Of a stretch of DNA of 64,000 nucleotides, positions 23,726 to 37,019 are shown one piece after another. A program made the position numbers and the translations under genes. The stretch comes from Sphagnum magellanicum. Lineage: Eukaryota > Streptophyta > Sphagnopsida > Sphagnales > Sphagnaceae. Numbering within the stretch: the stretch's first letter is position 1; each line of letters opens with the position of its first letter. The stretch spans positions 16,941,349 to 17,005,348 of the forward strand of contig CM038918.1 in the NCBI GenBank assembly GCA_021904315.1, read 5' to 3'. The notes beneath the pieces were generated by a model that did no database searches, was not told where the DNA came from, and saw nothing but the letters and a program-made list of their open reading frames with translations.

Positions 23726-25984
23726 CTTGAGCGATGAGATGAGTAGGGGTGCATTGATATAGTTTCATTATGTTTTGGCCCATGATGGAGAATTTATTGA
23801 ATATTGAACAATCTTTTCACTGCAAATTTATTTAAATCAAAATCAAAGAAATTTGGAGAATTTGGGTGCCCTCTTGGAATTTTGGGAAGCCTCTTAGTGA
23901 GTAGGATTTAATGAAGGTGATTTGGATTTTCTAGACCTAAGGTGGTGCAGGAGATATTGAATTTTGAGTGGTTTTTTTCATTGGAAATGTGATTAAATTT
24001 CAAAAAATAGTTTTGGAAGGACAAAATGATTGAGTCACTAGCTCACACTTGGGCAAACATTGCAAGTCACAATAGTAACAAACAAGTTGTGAAAAGAAGC
24101 CAATATGCCATGAGGAAAACCAATGAAATAAAAACCAAACCTCACTTGAACAAAATTGTCTCTTCTTGCATTGCCAACTCTAACCGACAAAACAATAAAT
24201 AAAGTAAGGGACCAACTTGTTAAGGGAAAAAAACAAAGAAAATAAAGGTGTAAAATATATGAAGGATGATATTATTCATAACATATATAAACACTACAGT
24301 TAAGTAAGGAAGTTGGAACACTAAATTGAAACTATACAAAAAAATTTGAAATAAAAACTTGAAATAAAAGAAGTATCAAATCAAATACATCATTTTACGT
24401 ACTTTGGGAGTTTTCAAGTTCTAATTTTAAGCTAGATCTAAGTTATTATGTGATTTTACAGGAGTGTTTTGAAATTCACCTCTTTCTCACCATAAAGTCT
24501 AAGTTTTTTCTATTTTTTAAGGAGTTGCACACCCAGTGAAGGCGTGGTCCTTGCCTAAAGGCCTAACCCCAATAAACAAATTGTAGAAAGAGGTTTACAA
24601 CTTACATATCAACTTTTGACAAGAAAGCTTTAAAGGGGAAAAGAACCGAGCATTCCTTCTACTTGATACCTTTAAATTATTTCCTTGATGCTTCCTTGAG
24701 GTCAACCCAGAGACTTGATAAGACCCAGAACTTGCCATGCACCACCCATTCTTTAATACAAAGCCAGATGCTCTCTTCATGCGAAATGGGTAAGGCACAG
24801 AATTCCATCATGGTCGGAATGCTCTCTCTAGTACAAAGCCAATTGGTCTTCTTTTGAGAAATCATTTGCTAATTGTTTTGTATTGCACCAACTCTCTCAC
24901 ACAATTGACATTTGGGGTGCAAAGAGCATTTTGTAAAGTGCATTACAAACTAACATCCAAGTAACTACCATCTCTCACATGTTGGATGGACCCACTTTGC
25001 AAAGTGCAAGGGGATTTTTCACTCAACCGACCTTCAGATTGAAGGGCGGTGAATTTTTTTTGGTTTTCTTTCTTGGGAGGACTAAGGTTGGAAATAGAAC
25101 AGAACAATATGTTTTGAAGGGCGAGAAAAAAAAGACTTGTTTTTCACACTGATGAAAGTCCCTACCCATAAACCAATGGCTCAAAAAATTGAAGGAACCA
25201 TATCTTCCAAATATGGGCAGCCTTTTCATGTATATATGCACATAATATCATATGACACAATTATGAAACGATATCATTTTTGGCTTCGTTTAATTAATAG
25301 TTTAAAAAATTAGTTCAAATTGATCTTGGGTTCACAAATCTATGTGGATGCAAATTGAACTATTTAAGTGATTATTTTCCAAAGGCCAAAATGGGGATTT
25401 TCCATGCAAACCTAAACCAATCACCAAGCAAACATTAATCGAAATGTTGCCAAACCATGATCACAACCATCCATGAATATTTCAAAAAAAAATATTTTTG
25501 TCTATACAAGATGCTTATTTAGTGGGGTTTGACAAGAGTTGGTTTGGTATCATGTTTTGGAAATATAAAAAGTTTCCAAGTTTCACCTTCCTAGTAAGAA
25601 AACCTAAATTATTTCAAATTAGTGTGTGGTATTCCACATACTCAAAAACACATACATGTCGTTGAGTAGTTTACTTAATTTCCTAAGCACATATCAACAA
25701 TGGTATCTCAAAGCTTTTACTAGTCAAATTGGAACTTGGATCCTGGTTTGAATGGTGTGCATCTTAACTGTAGTGGTGTATGTTTTCCGCCCAAAAAGGC
25801 AAAGTTATTAGACCAAATTACAAATCACAAGCTTCATGCATAAAATATTGCTAACAAGCATTGATTATGAAATCTAAAGTAATTTAGAATGTATTTCAGT
25901 ATTTTTTTGACCATTAAAACCTAAACCCATGCCTCAACTTAATATTTAGGGTCTCCTTCCATTCATCTACTGTTATTGCGATTA
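23726..25984. other. AT-rich DNA inside the inverted repeat
   Basis: No transposase-like or other coding sequence was recognised. Confidence 0.45.
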
Positions 25985-26430
25985 TGTGCAAATGTCAACT
26001 TTCCAACATCCACAAGTTGACTCACAACTCACATGTACATATAGGCACATGGTATGCTGGGATCACAACAACAGCCTAATAGAAAGCCATTGAACTAGAG
26101 CCTTGTTTCTTGTTGCATGGACAAGCACTTTCCATTGGAAGGTTATAATTGCACTAAAAAGTTTTCAGTAATTCATGTTCCAAGTCTGTTAGAAGCATTT
26201 CATATGTAGACACTTCCTAAAGAATCTTTTTTTAAAGTCCTATTAAAAAATGACAAATGTCACTTTCCAACATCCACAATTTGACTCACAACTCAAATGA
26301 CTTTGCATTTGGTCAATGCTTGACCAATAGAGTTATGAGATGATTGTGAGCACAACTAATGGAAAGTTACTTTTCAGAGAGAATCTACAACTATAACAGC
26401 CTAACGGAAAGAGGCCATTACTAGTGCAGT
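25985..26430. repeat. Diverged direct duplication, period about 270 bp
   Basis: 'ctttccaacatccacaa' followed by 'ttgactcacaactca' occurs at about 26000 and 26265. 'aacagcctaa' with a following 'gaaag' block recurs near 26070 and 26398. The copies are worn and of unknown origin. Confidence 0.55.
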
Positions 26431-26794
26431 TTTCGGCTTTGTAATATTGTAGTACATTAAATTAATTTTAAAATGGAAAATGTTACACTTTAAATATATT
26501 ATGACTGCAATTCAATTTTTAATTTTCACTAAGAATTGAATTTTTAATGAGAAAAATGCTCAAAACTCAATATCTCATGCGCCTTAGATTTTAAAAATTA
26601 TGAAATCATCTCCATAAAATCCTATTCATTCATTGAGAGTTTTCAAAAATACTAAAAGTGCACTCAAATTTCCCTGAAATTCTTATTTTGAAAGTTATGA
26701 AATTTTCAATGACAAAATTGTTCAATATTCATTAGCACTTGCATCATAGATCTAAAACATTAGAGAACCACCCTATTCATCAAGGGCTTTCTGA

Positions 26795-26865
26795 GGGTAA
26801 CAACAATGTGACAAGAGGTGCTATGGTTTGAGAAATCTCAACACAACAAAACAAACAAACTATCT
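26795..26865. repeat. Right arm of a dispersed inverted repeat
   Basis: This arm is the reverse-complement partner of 23640-23725. It includes 'gagaaatctcaacac' and a run of 'aacaaaacaaacaaac'. Confidence 0.6.
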
Positions 26866-27054
26866 TGAATAAAAACATGATAGTGTAGCTTGTGCCATCG
26901 AACACACACACCTTTAGTCTAGTAAGCATAAACTTCAATTTTCATTAAAATTTTGAATTTTACCACATTTTTAGTGAAAAGTTACCCAAAATTAATAATT
27001 AATTGCTGATAATTTTACAGATAATCTGCACTTGTAATTACACTAGTCATGAGG

Positions 27055-27757
27055 TATTAGTGTTGGTTTGGTATATATAGGCCTACACATGATATATGGT
27101 TCAAATGATATGTGCACTATCATTGAAATTCATTATTAAGCATATGTGTCTTGCAGGAATACCAACATCATAAGTACTAGTCTCTTAAGGACGAACTTTG
27201 GGTTTAGGGTTAAGCACTCTTGTAAGTTAATTTAGTTGATTATGAACTTTTGAAAGTTCAATAATTAATCATTAGGAAGTTAGGAAAATTGGAGAATTTT
27301 TTTGATTTTAGGGGTCACCAAATGATGTATGAATAATTATTAATAATTTTTTTCTTAAATTAACACAAAACATTGATCCAAACCATATCAGGTTAACAAA
27401 ATTCTAAAATAAATAATTAAGTCTAGAATTAGTCGAAATGAATGTTACTCCCAATTCTGATCTAGGTTAATAAGCATTGGACTAGAACCACTCTGGTCTG
27501 ATTTTTAAAACTAGAACTGGAATCGGAACCTTGTTTTATTTATCCAAAACCACATTCTTGGTTTCATTTATGTTTGAGAGTGAAATCAACATAATTTTTA
27601 ATTTTTTTGAAAAAAATCCAGAATCAACGGTTCTTCATAAAAGTAATGAACTGCCCAACATTGGCAAGGACTTTGAAATGTTAAATTCCCTTGTGAAAAT
27701 CTTATAGTGGTCTTAATACCGGTATATAATATTTGCCTCATATGAGATTAACATGCA
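27055..27757. repeat. Dispersed repeat of about 700 bp, copy 1
   Basis: This matches 53908-54572 in the same orientation. Shared blocks include 'actttgggtttagggtta', 'gaacttttgaaagttcaa', 'ggaatttttccttgtt'-like text and 'tttgcctcatatgagat'. Small indels separate the copies. It contains no ORF of note. A solo LTR or non-autonomous element is possible, but no terminal motif was found. Confidence 0.85.
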
Positions 27758-29364
27758 TTTTGAGAGCTTGCTGAGCCTTCCCATTGGTTGCATGAAATTT
27801 CAATTTTCAAAACTGTTCATCACCATTTTTGGCCTGGGCTAATAATACCCCCATTATAAACGGGGGTAACTTATTATTGTGTATCAATAATTGTTGTGAC
27901 CCAACCCTTTCAAAATCGTATTGGGTCGATTTTTGTAGTGTAGTTGGGGGGTGAATGCCCACAAGTAATAAATTGAAAAATAAAACTTTGCCCAGGGCTG
28001 TCACAAGAAAAATAAAATAAAATAATAAAAATTTGCCCGGTGTTGTGTGCTTCCTATAAAGCCCTCAATGGTGAGCTTTACTCCACACTAATAGTCTAGC
28101 CTCTTGGTGATTACTATTTTCTAAGTAGAATTGGATGCCAAAAAGCATCCATTATTTTTAATGCATGAAGGTGGGGTCCAAGGAAATGAAGTTTTTAGAG
28201 GATAACCTCCTATGTAGACTCAAATGTTAATTATTTGTTATATGGGTCTATCCATGTTAATAGGGACCACCTCAAGTATGATCAATGTTTTTTAAAACAT
28301 GGTTATAAATTTCAGAAATTCAATTAGTATTGAGAATGTGTGGTATATTTGTTTAACAATGTTTTTAATATATCAATTTATTGTTTCAATAAATTTTTAA
28401 TAAATTCAGTAAATATATAATATGTTTGAACATTTTAAAAAGCTTGTAATTGATTTTTTGTGCTTTAAAAATAAAGTGAAATAGTGCAAAATCATTAGGT
28501 AAGTGTTATTGTTTAACTTTGTTTCAAAACCATTTGATGAAGATTGTGTTCTCACATCACTTTTCAAGTATTACTTTTAGAAGGTGTTGATGGCTCCTTT
28601 CATCCTATTTGCACCCATATGTGTGGTTACGACAACTCCAACTATAGAAATACAATTGGTTGCATGATAAATTTTAGATGCAATACACTTTTTTAAAAGC
28701 GAAGAGGGCCAATAATATCAATAAATGTGCATAAAAATAATGCATGTAAAAAGGCATTGAACACCAAAATGATTGCTCTTGATTGACTTAGTATAATGAT
28801 TTGGACTAGATTCTTGCATTCAATTAGTGTTTTATATTGTCCCATTTTTCATGTTTATGGGTGGGAATTGAGAAACAATTAACAGGATAGGATACGTTCT
28901 TGGATGTGATAAACACTAATAGAGGCCCATGTAAGGGGTATGGCTGGAGCAATTCTTATAGTGATAGATTGACATGTTTTGATAACTCAAGGTTTAATGC
29001 CTACAATAGGGCCCCATTCAAAGGGAGAACCAAGCTTGGGTTTGAATTTGGGGAACCTCTCACTTGGAGGGCCTTAATGTGTCTAGTGTAAAAAAAAATG
29101 AAACAACCAATTTTTATAACTCCCAACAAAGGAATTGGTTAGACAAAGAAAAGGACGACATCATTTTTAACAACATGTTATACCAATATCCCCTTGGGCA
29201 ATAAAGCTTAAAAATTAAATGCCCATGTGAAAGACTTTTTCTTCTAGGGTGCCTTTACCTCGCACCCTTGATTCATGTTTAGGGTTTAGCTAGTATGAAA
29301 GATCCTAGACTTGACACAATGGGTGTGGCTAAGCTTTATTTATTATTAACTCGGACTTGCTATA
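27758..29364. other. AT-rich intergenic DNA
   Basis: A 63-codon ORF at 28900-29091 (with GRTKLGFEFGEP) looks protein-like but matches no family I know. Otherwise nothing was seen. Confidence 0.4.
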
Positions 29365-29970
29365 AAAGTACTTCCTTGATGTATTCCAAAAGATAAGGGA
29401 AAATGGGATTGGAAAGTTCAATACCTACAATGTTGGAGATGTCCTCATTGATGGAATCCCCATCTTCTTTTGCTTTTACAATTGCATCCCTCATCGAATC
29501 AGCAAAGTTTAGCAACTTATTGGGACATGGACCTCGTAGAGACTTACATGTTGTCTTCTACATTTGGAAAACATTTTAAACAACTTGTTTCTTTCCCTCA
29601 TATGCTTTCAACCAAGGGTCCATTGCCACCACATTTTGTGCAATAAACCTTTTGATTTGCTTGTAAACCACATCATCATAACCTTGAAATTTCTTGGGTC
29701 TTTCCCTTTGCTGGTATCACCTCACATATTGAAACATGACAACATCAATTATTCCTTTCATTGACATGTTCAAGTTTTGACTTCATAGGTATTGAAAAAA
29801 TTGGTCAAGGAATAAGGATGAAAATCATATTTACTTTTCAAATGTAGGTTTTTTTCTTTCCAAATTCAAAAGGCATCCTAATCTAAATCTTCAATCACAT
29901 CATGGCATTTGATCATTGCTTCTTGAACCGAGTAACTCTCCATCATGCTTCCTTTTAGCCAAGCACATTA
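29365..29970 (-). pseudogene. Unrecognised decayed coding remnant, minus strand
   Basis: The minus strand reads MSMKGIIDVVMFQYVR, then KKFQGYDDVVYKQIKRF, then VVAMDPWLKAYEGKKQVV. After a frame change it continues as SLRGPCPNKLLNFADSMRD and IELSNPIFPYLLEYIKEV. These blocks are clearly protein-like but broken by stops and frameshifts. No domain is recognised. A decayed transposon protein is the most likely source. Confidence 0.35.
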
Positions 29971-30018
29971 TCTTATAAAACTTTACAAGGTTTTCAAAAA
30001 CATATCAATGAAAAACAT

Positions 30019-30035
30019 CACTACTAGAAAACGTG
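30019..30035. mobile_element. CACTA-like terminal motif, single end
   Basis: CACTACTAGAAAACGTG resembles the terminal inverted repeat of CACTA (En/Spm) transposons. Short repeated 'ttgatcaa' and 'gtcaaat'-type words follow, as in sub-terminal regions. No matching opposite end was found in the window, so this may be chance. Confidence 0.25.
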
Positions 30036-30414
30036 ATTTTTTAGAAGGTCCAACTTGATTAAAATGTTCACGTTGATCAAGGAGATGGCCATTTTGACTA
30101 AAAGTCTGGGGCATGAAAAACATGAATTATTTTGAATCTGACATTCGATTCAAGTGACATTTTTAACCATGCAACAAACCAAACATCTGATAAAAAAGGA
30201 CAAAGGTCTATCAAGATGACTAAAGTTTAATCAAATTAACCATATTCAATGGTCATTATTATTTACAATTAATCAACTTGGCTATTTTGATTTGACACAT
30301 AGTCAAATCAACCATACTAATTTGGCTACTTAACCTACAACTTTATTTTGCTTAAAGTACATACCAAACCTAAATTCATAGATAGTAGGCTTTAGGTTAA
30401 GCATATTATATCTT

Positions 30415-31028
30415 ATGAGTACTTATACAATTTAATAGGCTATTTACATGCTACCTTTAAGCACATGTAAGTACTTAAACTTAGTACATTAATTAACTGA
30501 TATTTAATAATTGATAGTTAATATTCAATAATTTATGATTAATATTTTATATAATTGATTAATCACCAAATAAATGTTAATTAACAACCAATAATTTATC
30601 CATCAACTTGTTAATTGATTAATTATTATCATCAAATAATCAATTTTATCTAACTTTTTGTTTAATACTTGATTGTAATTTATAACAATTAATAATAATA
30701 AATAATAAATAATTAATATTAATATTAAATAACCAATAATAAGTAAATAATATTAAACTATTATTATTTAATGTTTAATATTTAATACTTCGTAGGAAAT
30801 ATTCAATAATCAACCATTTATGTTGAATAATAATTAATTAATAGTAAATATCATTAATTAATACTTAATATTTAGTAATTCGTAATAAAGAATCAATTAT
30901 AATCATTGAAATTATTTATTTATTTATAATTGATAGTAACTAATCAAACATTATTAATTATCATTATTATAAAAAAATTAATTGAATTAATAGCATGTAA
31001 TAGCCTACTAAGCATAGGTACCTACATG
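30415..31028. mobile_element. MITE-like element with imperfect inverted ends and AT-only core
   Basis: The left end at 30415-30453 and the right end at 30991-31028 are imperfect reverse complements. The block 'aggctatttacatgcta' pairs with 'tagcatgtaatagcct', and 'gtactta' with 'taggtac'. The roughly 540-bp interior is almost pure A/T with repeated 'ttaataa' words. There is no coding capacity. Size and structure fit a MITE; the target duplication was not resolved. Confidence 0.6.
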
Positions 31029-32835
31029 TCATCTAGGTAGATACTTCGTACATGTTATACCCTTTTACTTAGATAAGTAATACAAAAATATTGAAATTCA
31101 TTGATGAATGTTGCAATATGTACATCAAAACAAAATGGGTGCACATGCAACTTTATGAAACAATATGTATGTACAATTTTGACTTGAATTCTTTAAAAAA
31201 TAATAATATATTCATTAAATTTGGCATTTACAAGAAATTTGAGGAATTTAAGTCTCCAAAACTATATTTTGCTAATTGATTTGTAGTAGAAATCAACATA
31301 CCGAAAGACACCATCACTATGGAGTTAAAGTGGGTTAAGGAAATCAACATCAAAACATTATTCACCAACATGGGCAAGGCATCGAATGTGGCATCTAACT
31401 TATGGATTCATCAACATCCATTGCTGATACTAATTTGTTTGTTACATCAAATGACGATTCCAATGAATAGTGTTCATAGACCTAATTGGAGCATTTTTTT
31501 AAAAAAATTCGTACCTAATATATAATTGTATTAATTGTATGGTTATGTTACTACTAGTTGATTAAGCATAGCTCAAAAAATAGCTATTATTTTTGGATAA
31601 GTGTTTACATAAATTTACACATCAATTGAAATGCCATGGTTGCTATAGTTTTTGTCGGTGTTGCTTTCTCTTGGTTGCTATGTTGCCATGGTCAAATGGA
31701 TTGCAGTTTCATTTCATATTGCCATTGGTGGGATAATAAAAGTAAGTTGGAGATGTTAAGTGACATTTGACAAGCTAAATATGTGCAATATGATCTTGAA
31801 ATTGCTAATGATCCTTACGAAAATGGATTGTCAATCAATTACAACACATCCATGGCATGGTCTTGATATTGGTGTTGATTCACCCCAATATCAATAGTTG
31901 ATCAAAGTTCCATGCATTTTTGTTCATACTTTACATTGGACATTGCAATGTCTATGGATTCTTTTCCAATTTAGCATGTGGTGTTATTATGCAAAAAATG
32001 AGAACAAGATGAGGTCAGAGTCATAGATTAGGAATTTATTAAGGGTTATTCAATTTGCCTATTTGTTTTGCAATCTAAGAGAAGCAAGTCTTTTTTCTAT
32101 CCTTTGCAAGTTAAGATATGCCACCAATATTTATGCTTGATTAATGGGTGCAAGTAAGATTAAGGGTACCACTAGGAATGTCACATGTCTTGTTACATGA
32201 AAAAAGTTAACTTTAGGATTAATTTATGATCACATAGTTTGGTATTTAAAAAGTTGGCCCATATTACTACATTGTGCATCTTTGGGATATTAAAATGGGT
32301 CATGTCCCATAAAATTTGGACATGTTCCTACACCTTTCTTATATTAAAAGTTTCAAGAAAGTCACGTTTTGGGGTCATGAACATAGGAAGCCAACAAGAA
32401 CATTTTCTGAGCCCATTTGATTTTATTCCCTATTTTAGACAAATCCTATGATTTTTACATAAGAAAAAAAATAGACAAACATAGTGAAATGTGTAATAAT
32501 AATTACTTATATATTTTTGAACATTAAGAAATGTAGTCCTAATAGGGCAACATGGATTATGAACTCTTTTTTTGAATTGTTAAACTGGATTTTGATATTT
32601 TCTAATAAAGCATTTCAAGTAGCATCTATTTATGTTAAATATTCATAAAAAATTAGTACTATAATCTCCAACATAAACTTTTTGGCATTCCTTGGGATTC
32701 CATACAAAGGAACACAAGTTCTTAAACCCCATTTTCAACAAATCAATGACATGGATAGATTTCCATTGTTCAATTTGAAACTTAAACAATAGGAGTTATC
32801 GATTTTGGCAAGGTTAATTTTTTCCATCTTTAACC
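31029..32835. other. AT-rich intergenic DNA
   Basis: Only short ORFs with no domain were found. Confidence 0.5.
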
Positions 32836-32839
32836 AAAG

Positions 32840-33265
32840 TTAGGGTTTTCAAAAAGCATATCAATGGCAATGGCGATACATCCTTTCTAGGTGCTCACCA
32901 TTGCTCTTTTGAGTGTTGTTGCAAACACAACATGTGTAAAGGGAATTAGGGTTTTCAAAAAAACTCTTTTGATGGTGATGGTGATACTCCCTTTTCTAAG
33001 TGCTCATCAACGCTCTCTATGAGTCTTGTTGGAAACACAACATGTGTGAAGCAACATAGGGTTTTTGGAGTTGTTGTCTCAATGGCAATACGACATTTTT
33101 GAATGGTCACATCACTTTCTCTAAATGCTTTGAAAACACATGCATGAAATGAGTTAGGGATTTCAAAGAAATTGTCGATGGTGATAGAAATGGCAATATG
33201 CCTTTTCTTAATACTCAACATTGCTCTTTCCAAATGTTGTTGTAGACACAACATGCATAAAGTGC
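32840..33265. repeat. Tandem repeat, about four units of 105-110 bp
   Basis: 'tagggttttcaaaaa'-type starts occur near 32840, 32945, 33056 and 33160. Each is followed by 'gatggtgatggtgatac', a 'gctcatcattgctctt' variant and 'aaacacaacatgtgt' or a variant. The units are diverged. Confidence 0.8.
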
Positions 33266-34430
33266 TTACTATCCATGAATGTGCAACACGTTCTACTTCA
33301 AAGACATGTTGGGCATGCCTTTGTAAATTAGCTTTCCAACTTTTCTATCCTCCATCATACATTGGTTTTGCAACTTTTTCTAGTTTCAACTTTATTAACT
33401 TAGTGGCAACATAAATATTGCAACTGGAATTTAGAGAACTAACATGGCGCCTTTTTGTTTGGCATTGGCACCTCATGCTCCAATATAGTTGAAGATGTTA
33501 ACTTGAACCTCCTTTTCTAGAGGGACGATGAAAATCTATGGCATCCAAGTCTTTTCTTCTTACATTGATGTTCTATAACTTTTTCTTTACATTTATTTTC
33601 CTCGTTTGGTGTTGAATTTCAACTCTTCACTGAATTTATTTGGCATTAGGTTCCTACATTATTGAAGCTTCACTTATAATGTTTTAACATTGGGTTCCTA
33701 CATTACTGAAGTTTCACTTACATTGTTTATATGTTTGACACAACAACCTTTGGCACATGCACCTCTATATTTCAAGGTCCGATTCTATAAAGATGGGATC
33801 AAACTGAAATTTTTTTGGGTATTGTCTTTCCTTTTTCTTCTTTTTTGCTTTAGATGCATTCCCCATTCTAAAGAGGTTTGTTTTCGACAATGGCAAAACA
33901 TCTCCATTATCTAATCCTCTAACAACATTTCAAGCAATTTCTTTCCCTTCACCTTCAATGTCTTTTTGGAAAACATGCTCTTGTTTTGTCACTTGCTGAG
34001 TTTAACCCTAAACTCTAAGCATTGTTTATCTATGCTTCGTAATTTTTACAATCAATTAACTTGTTTTGGTGGATTGTGTGAATGGTATAAATCTACAGGC
34101 ATGAATATCTACAACCATTATGCTTTTCTTTGTGGGTTCTCTATGAGATATGCATTCTTGCATAAAAAAAGGCCACAGTATGGACTCTTCTTAATTGTCT
34201 TGAATTTGTATACTATGTTGAAAAGGTACATCAAAAGAAATATGTAATTAGTATCTACCCCTCATCTACTCTATAGATCTAAAGATAGAAGATGAATGGA
34301 CTTAATACCAAGTTAAAAGTGCTAGGTTATGTATGGTTGGATCGCTAGATCCCAACCTTGTGTTTGGAAAAGTAATCTTGTGTGAACGTAATTCAAATGC
34401 CAAGGTTGCAAAAGGAACAATTGCATTAGT
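33266..34430. other. Intergenic DNA without recognisable genes
   Basis: The ORFs up to 93 codons lack domain features. Confidence 0.45.
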
Positions 34431-34435
34431 TTGTT

Positions 34436-34680
34436 TGTATTGATGATTGTCAATAAATAACATTCCATAAAAAGCCAAACATATATGAAATTCCAATTTG
34501 TTCAAGTTAATCAATTTTTTTTGTTTGCAATGATGATGGTAAATAAGTAATATTCCATAAAACGCCAAACATATATGAAATTCCAATTTGTTCAAATTAA
34601 CCCTAGGGAACCAAAGATATTTGAAATTCCATCTGTTCAAATTAATCAATTTTTCTATTTGCGATGATGATTGTAAGTAA
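34436..34680. repeat. Tandem repeat, about 2.5 units near 100 bp
   Basis: 'aaacatatatgaaattcca' followed by 'atttgttcaa' appears twice, with a third worn version ('gatatttgaaattcc'). Each is preceded or followed by a 'gatgatggtaa' block. Confidence 0.75.
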
Positions 34681-34704
34681 ATTTAAAAAAAATCTAATAA
34701 AAAA

Positions 34705-35200
34705 TTGATGGCCAGAACCATCACAAAGGAGACAAAAAGGAAAGGCCAAGGAAATACCAAAAGACGCACAACCCGCAAGAACCAAAAAAGGGAAAGAGCT
34801 AGTCCCTTTCATGGTAGGAAGCTATCTCACCCATGGCCCTTCGAATGTCAAGTTGGAGAAGTTATAGGAGAACAAATTGGAAGCTAAAAACAATGTTGGA
34901 AAAAATTAATGGATCAAATTTCTATGGAATTAGCAAAACACATAGAGAAGAAGTTTTGATTTGGAAATTATGTTACGTGGTTTCCCAAAGAAAAAAGACA
35001 CATCTGGGCAAATTCAAGAAAAGATGATTTGGACCATATAAGGTACATTACTGCTTACCTAACAACCTAATTCTTGTTTCTATTAACAATTTTTAACCAA
35101 ACTTAATTTTGGTCAATGTTAATAAGTTGAAACCATATAGATATGTGGATTAAACATTGAAAGTGCATCAAAGTTCAAACAATAAAAAATCTTTAGAGTC
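34705..35200 (+). mobile_element. Ty3/gypsy integrase C-terminal fragment
   Basis: Across 34950-35160 the translation, with frame changes and one stop, gives HLGKFKKR, then WFGPYKVHYCLPNN, then LVNVNKLKPYRYV. This is the same C-terminal block as on the minus strand at 16554-16745. The preceding basic 60-codon ORF (34705-34887) is unassigned. Only this end of the element remains. Confidence 0.7.
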
Positions 35201-36465
35201 TATAGATTTTGACCACAGGGAAGTGAAATCTAATGAAGATTCAAAAGATTAGAAAAAGATAGGGATCATTAGGACTGATCAAATAGTAGTATTAGAAGAA
35301 GCCTCAATAAATCTGATGAGTCAACAGGTTATGAAAATGTTCACATACCATGATCATACAGTTTCACAGTCACTGGATTACGGATCACCCTTGTTGTTAG
35401 AAGCAATATTTTTCATGATGCAAAATGTAGGTTTTCCTTTCCAAAATTGTTCTACCAAATCATGGAACTCAACATGAAATGAGGTAATAAAATTCACTTA
35501 CAACTAAACAAATGCAGTATAAGTTCAAGTTGGAAGAAACCAAAAACAATGTTTTAAAAAAAACTTGATTTTCAAAAACTTTTAATTTGAATGTCTTCTA
35601 GATTGCTCCTATCAATGACCAATAGCTCAAACTTGTTATCAATCTCACCACGCACTCTGATAATAACAAAAGCAATGGTGGTTGTAACAATGGGTTGAAC
35701 ATATTATGGGAAAAGCTACAAATTGTGTCTTTTGGTAGAAAATGCAACTTCACAAGAAGATCAAGTGTTGGAATGGTTCATTTTTGTGGCTGTGGAAAGT
35801 TCAATCGTTGAATCGGAATTTTTTTTGTCATAATCTATTTTGGCTTTCATAGAAAAGTTTTCGAATCATAAAAAATAACCTTTTTTTATGAATTCAACAT
35901 GTGTTTTGATCAAACCTACTCTAATGTTGACGATAATTGTGGTGGTACCCATAGTATCAATGACATTTGCATGAAGATATGAAAAAGCCACAAATTTAAA
36001 AAGAGATGTAGATGAAATTGATAAGTTGCCATAAACATTCAAAACAAAACATTCAAAAACAACAATGCAAACTATATGATCGATGTCTTCTAATGGAAAA
36101 ATTGGACGTTCATCTGTTTTTGCCATTTGGACCTTACCAAATCAAAGTCTAACAATTTCAAAGCAAGAACTGTACTTGAACACAACAAGACTGAAAACAT
36201 AGAATTGTGTTTACAAATAGATTGAATAAACCTTATTTCAAACCCATTATCTCTCAATGGGTCACAATTTCCAACCAAAAGTCATTTAATTGTTACAAAC
36301 TGAAATACAACTTGATGAAAGAACCCTATATAGCCACCCTATAAAACCCTTAAAAACCTTGGGCGGCCGTAATAACAAAAATCCCTAAATGATGACCCTA
36401 ACAACTAGAAAGGGAGAAAAGTAAAAAACTATGAACTAGAAAAGTGAAAAAATAAAACCCTTGGG
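35201..36465. other. AT-rich DNA, possibly downstream part of the gypsy fragment
   Basis: A worn direct duplication is suggested between about 35630-35760 and 35900-36030 ('gggaaaagctacaaattg' against 'gaaaaagccacaaattt'). No gene is recognised. Confidence 0.35.
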
Positions 36466-36710
36466 AATGAAAAATCCTTTGAAATGACACACCATTGAAG
36501 TGAAAAAAAAATCACTTGAAGTGATCCCCCATTAGTGGCAAAAAGAAAAGTCACTTAAAGTGACCCCCCATTAGTGGTGAAAAGAAAAATGACTTGAAAA
36601 AAGATAACTTGAATTAATCCCCATTGGGGTGAAATGACCCACCATCAACAATGAAAAGAAAGTGATTAAAGTTACCCCACTAGACATGAAAAAAATTCAC
36701 TTAAGTGACT
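36466..36710. repeat. Short degenerate tandem repeat, unit about 50 bp
   Basis: Variants of 'cttgaagtgaccccccatta' and 'gtggtgaaaagaaaa' alternate five to six times. They are AG/AT-rich and non-coding. Confidence 0.6.
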
Positions 36711-36849
36711 TCACTTCAATGGGTTGTGAAAAAACATTTCATTTAAAGGGACTTGACTTGTTGCGAAATTTTTTTCTCACATTAACTGACCTCATTGGTT
36801 GGAAGGAAAAAAAATTCATTTAATTTGACCCCCCCACTTGAGCATTTGG

Positions 36850-36965
36850 TGACTGGTGGCTAAGGCTATCTTTTTGATAGGCAATAATCTTACGTAACCT
36901 ACGAGATTTGAACCCACACCCTTACTCTTGTTCCTTTTTAACCTCTCCCAATGTATACTAATGAA
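36850..36965 (-). mobile_element. tRNA-derived SINE-like sequence
   Basis: On the minus strand an A-box-like TTAGTATACATTGGGAGAGG (36961-36942) precedes a B-box-like GGGTTCAAATCTC (36915-36903) by about 27 nt, as in tRNA. The A box resembles TTAGCTCAGTTGGGAGAGC with changes in its middle. The cloverleaf does not look intact, so a tRNA-related SINE or tRNA relic is more likely than a functional tRNA. The 3' end was not located. Confidence 0.5.
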
Positions 36966-37019
36966 TCACTTTATCTGTTTATTTGTTTAAATTTTATTCC
37001 ATTAAATCTTCACAAATTT

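Noticed and set aside
36850..36965. Functional tRNA gene
   Set aside because: A and B boxes are present, but the A box is changed in its middle and no intact cloverleaf with paired acceptor stem was found.
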